Positions 62,149 to 64,000 of a stretch of 64,000 bases of DNA are shown here, piece after piece. Under the pieces are notes generated by a model that did not search any database, was not told the DNA's origin, and worked only from the letters and a program-made list of their open reading frames with translations. This stretch comes from Marchantia polymorpha subsp. ruderalis (taxonomy: Eukaryota > Streptophyta > Marchantiopsida > Marchantiales > Marchantiaceae), in contig AP031352.1 of assembly GCA_037833965.1 (NCBI GenBank), forward strand, positions 30,754,501 through 30,818,500, given 5' to 3'. The position numbers were made by a program, and so were the translations under genes. How positions within the stretch are numbered: the first letter of the stretch is position 1; every line of letters begins with the position of its first letter.

Positions 62149-63690
62149 AATTCCGTGGAGACAGACATACAGGTAGACAGTCTCTGTCTCACTTCAACGG
62201 ATCCCGCGAAACAATGGCAGCGTCTTCTCTTCTTCCTGCTTCACACTCAGCAGGTCCAAATCTTACGATTCTGGAAAATCTTGCATGGCCCAGGGTCCCC
62301 ATAATAATGTTAATTGAGTCTCTTCCCGATGTACTCGCCTAGATACTAGATCCCTATGCTCAACCTACTGACCGGACTTGCAGTCATCGCTGTCCATTCA
62401 GCATCATGAAGTTTCGAGAAGATTATACTGCATGTGCTGTTTTGCTGTACTTGCTGGTTCGAAGTTCTTTGTTCACAGTTTTGTAGGAGGTGGAAAATTC
62501 GAAATCACCGCAAGGAATAAACGTTGCCCTGCATTATATTCAGAATGAGAATGGAGTCCTCGAAATGCGAATGTCCTGGTCCCCATGATGTCACCATCAG
62601 TCAACAACATAAGGAAGACAATATGAGAACTTCTGCCTTGTATTCGTCCACGTAAAGCTTCGGCGTTCAACAAACTCCTGCAGCCTTTCCTCCCTGCCGA
62701 GGGTAGGTCCTCAACATTCCACTGGTTTGTATCTTCCCTTCGATTCCACTATTCTTTGCACCAATTGAGCAACATTCCGTCTGGTCTTCAGCTTTTCTCG
62801 CCCGGTGGACTTTCCATTTCTGTCTTCCGTTGGTTATGGCTTTATCGGTGGATTGTAGCAGTGTCATACTCTGACACTCTCGTTAAGATCCCCATGATTC
62901 CTAACGGCAATTCGTACTCACTAGAAAGGAAAGCAACCACTCCCAAAAGACTGATTATTGCTTCCCTTGTAAAATCTTCAGAGAGGGCTCGTTCAGAAAA
63001 TACTCAGTTGATATACTCAATCCACGTCCTTCAAATCTCTGGACGGTTCAATCTGGCTCCTAGAGTCTACGGAGAGAGTGGCTTAGTCCAGCAAAGTCAG
63101 ATTCCAGGCTTGGCATTTCCAGCCTAGTCCTGGAGATGTGAAGCACTTCTCGTGCTTCCAGCTTATCAACCGAGAGTGGCATGACAGTCCTGGTCACCGA
63201 TAGTCGGGTATCCTACGATCCTGGTTCTGGTTTCGCTAGACACCTGTGCATCACGATGATGATGATGCTGCAGATGAGCTTTGGTTGAGTTACCATCAGC
63301 TTACAGCTTTCCAGAGATCGGGATTTTGGAATTTTGGACTTTGGATGTCTTTCGATTCTGCCTGCTGGCGGTGACCTCTCTTCAGAAGAAATGTGCAGTA
63401 ACTAGTGCAGGAATCGGATCAGAAACCAATTCCCTTTGCCCGTCCACTTTCTCCACACTAAAATGCAAGTAGCCTCGAAGAGGTAATCAGTTGATCCTGG
63501 TCGATCCATGTGCGGCCCGCACGAGAAACTGGATTCCGTCACACTCGGATTAAAGGTCGAGACATAGGTGCCAACTTGCAGGTACTCTTACTAAACCTTT
63601 GACGTTGCCTTCAGGAAATTCCAGCAGATTGGCAGGCTGTCATTAAATTACAGTACCATTCATGCGCAAGAACTTGTTTTAATTCACGGG
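62149..63690. other. Upstream of ABC gene, no exon proven
   Basis: The ABC promoter and perhaps a first exon with a transit peptide must lie here. Short minus-strand frames at 62004-62192, 62473-62673 and 62667-62867 are not convincing transit peptides. No other gene was recognised. Confidence 0.35.
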
Positions 63691-63762
63691 AGTCGAGTCG
63701 AGTCGAGGGGAGGTGAGGTGAGGTGAGTTGCGTTGCGCTGAGATGAGATGAGATGAGATGAG
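63691..63762. repeat. Short 5-bp tandem repeats GTCGA/GGTGA/GATGA
   Basis: Three consecutive runs of related 5-bp units (AGTCG, AGGTG, AGATG). Simple-sequence expansion; sequence to 64000 shows no supported gene. Confidence 0.8.
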
Positions 63763-64000
63763 TTCAGCCGAATCAAGCAGAAGTGAATATGACATTACAT
63801 GGGCGACAGTGTGGGCGAACGGAGTCAAATGTGAAGAGAATCTTGGAGCCTCCCCTCCCACTCGTTCGCAGATTCGAGATACAAATTGCAAATCAGTGGT
63901 CCCCGGGAGGTACTTTTCCTGTCAGCGGAAAGTCGAAAAGGGTGATGGGCTCAGAACGACCGCCTCGCTTTCGAGCTCCGTAGTACATCCTCCGTAATCT

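Noticed and set aside
1..64000. tRNA and rRNA genes
   Set aside because: I looked for the T-arm GGTTCGAATC-type motif with a matching acceptor stem and found only isolated fragments that do not fold as a tRNA.

Overview
The window looks like nuclear DNA of a land plant, most likely a bryophyte such as the liverwort Marchantia. The reasons are intron-containing genes with plant splice signals, a leucine-rich-repeat extensin, a plastid-type ABC-D half transporter, compact GC-rich genes between AT-rich deserts, and plant-like transposable elements. The organism assignment is an inference; no sequence here proves it.

Region 1 (1-17.9 kb) is a nest of four copies of one mobile-element family, called A-D here. 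Full copies have a roughly 1.2 kb 5' non-coding part, one long ORF for a coiled-coil protein, and a roughly 0.95 kb 3' part. The ends are TG...CA with a 13-bp imperfect inverted repeat, and copy C has a 5-bp target duplication. D (minus strand, intact 1045-aa ORF) sits inside the ORF of B. C (a 2.4 kb derivative with the ORF replaced by a minisatellite) sits inside the ORF of A. I see no reverse transcriptase, integrase or transposase domain in the ORF. A is cut off at its 3' end, next to a lectin-like coding fragment at about 18 kb.

Region 2 (18.3-42 kb) is gene-poor: AT-rich deserts, a short hairpin, a promoter-like GC island without a clear gene, and one weak candidate gene at 23.9-24.6 kb.

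Region 3 (42.2-45.2 kb) holds a well-supported LRX gene (cell-wall leucine-rich-repeat extensin, two coding exons, plus strand).

Region 4 (45.2-53.3 kb) is intergenic and becomes extremely AT-rich from 49 kb.

Region 5 (53.6-62.2 kb) holds a convergent gene pair: a six-exon ASCH-domain gene (ASC-1/TRIP4 C-terminal domain family, plus strand) and a nine- or ten-exon ABC transporter D-family gene (minus strand). A perfect 31-bp inverted repeat overlaps the ASCH stop codon. The ABC gene has one GC-AG intron and an apparently eroded C-terminal exon.

The most unusual material is the ORF-bearing element family: copy-specific palindromic repeats inside the coding sequence, a conserved TATA plus covarying hairpin just after the ORF, and repeated nesting into relatives.
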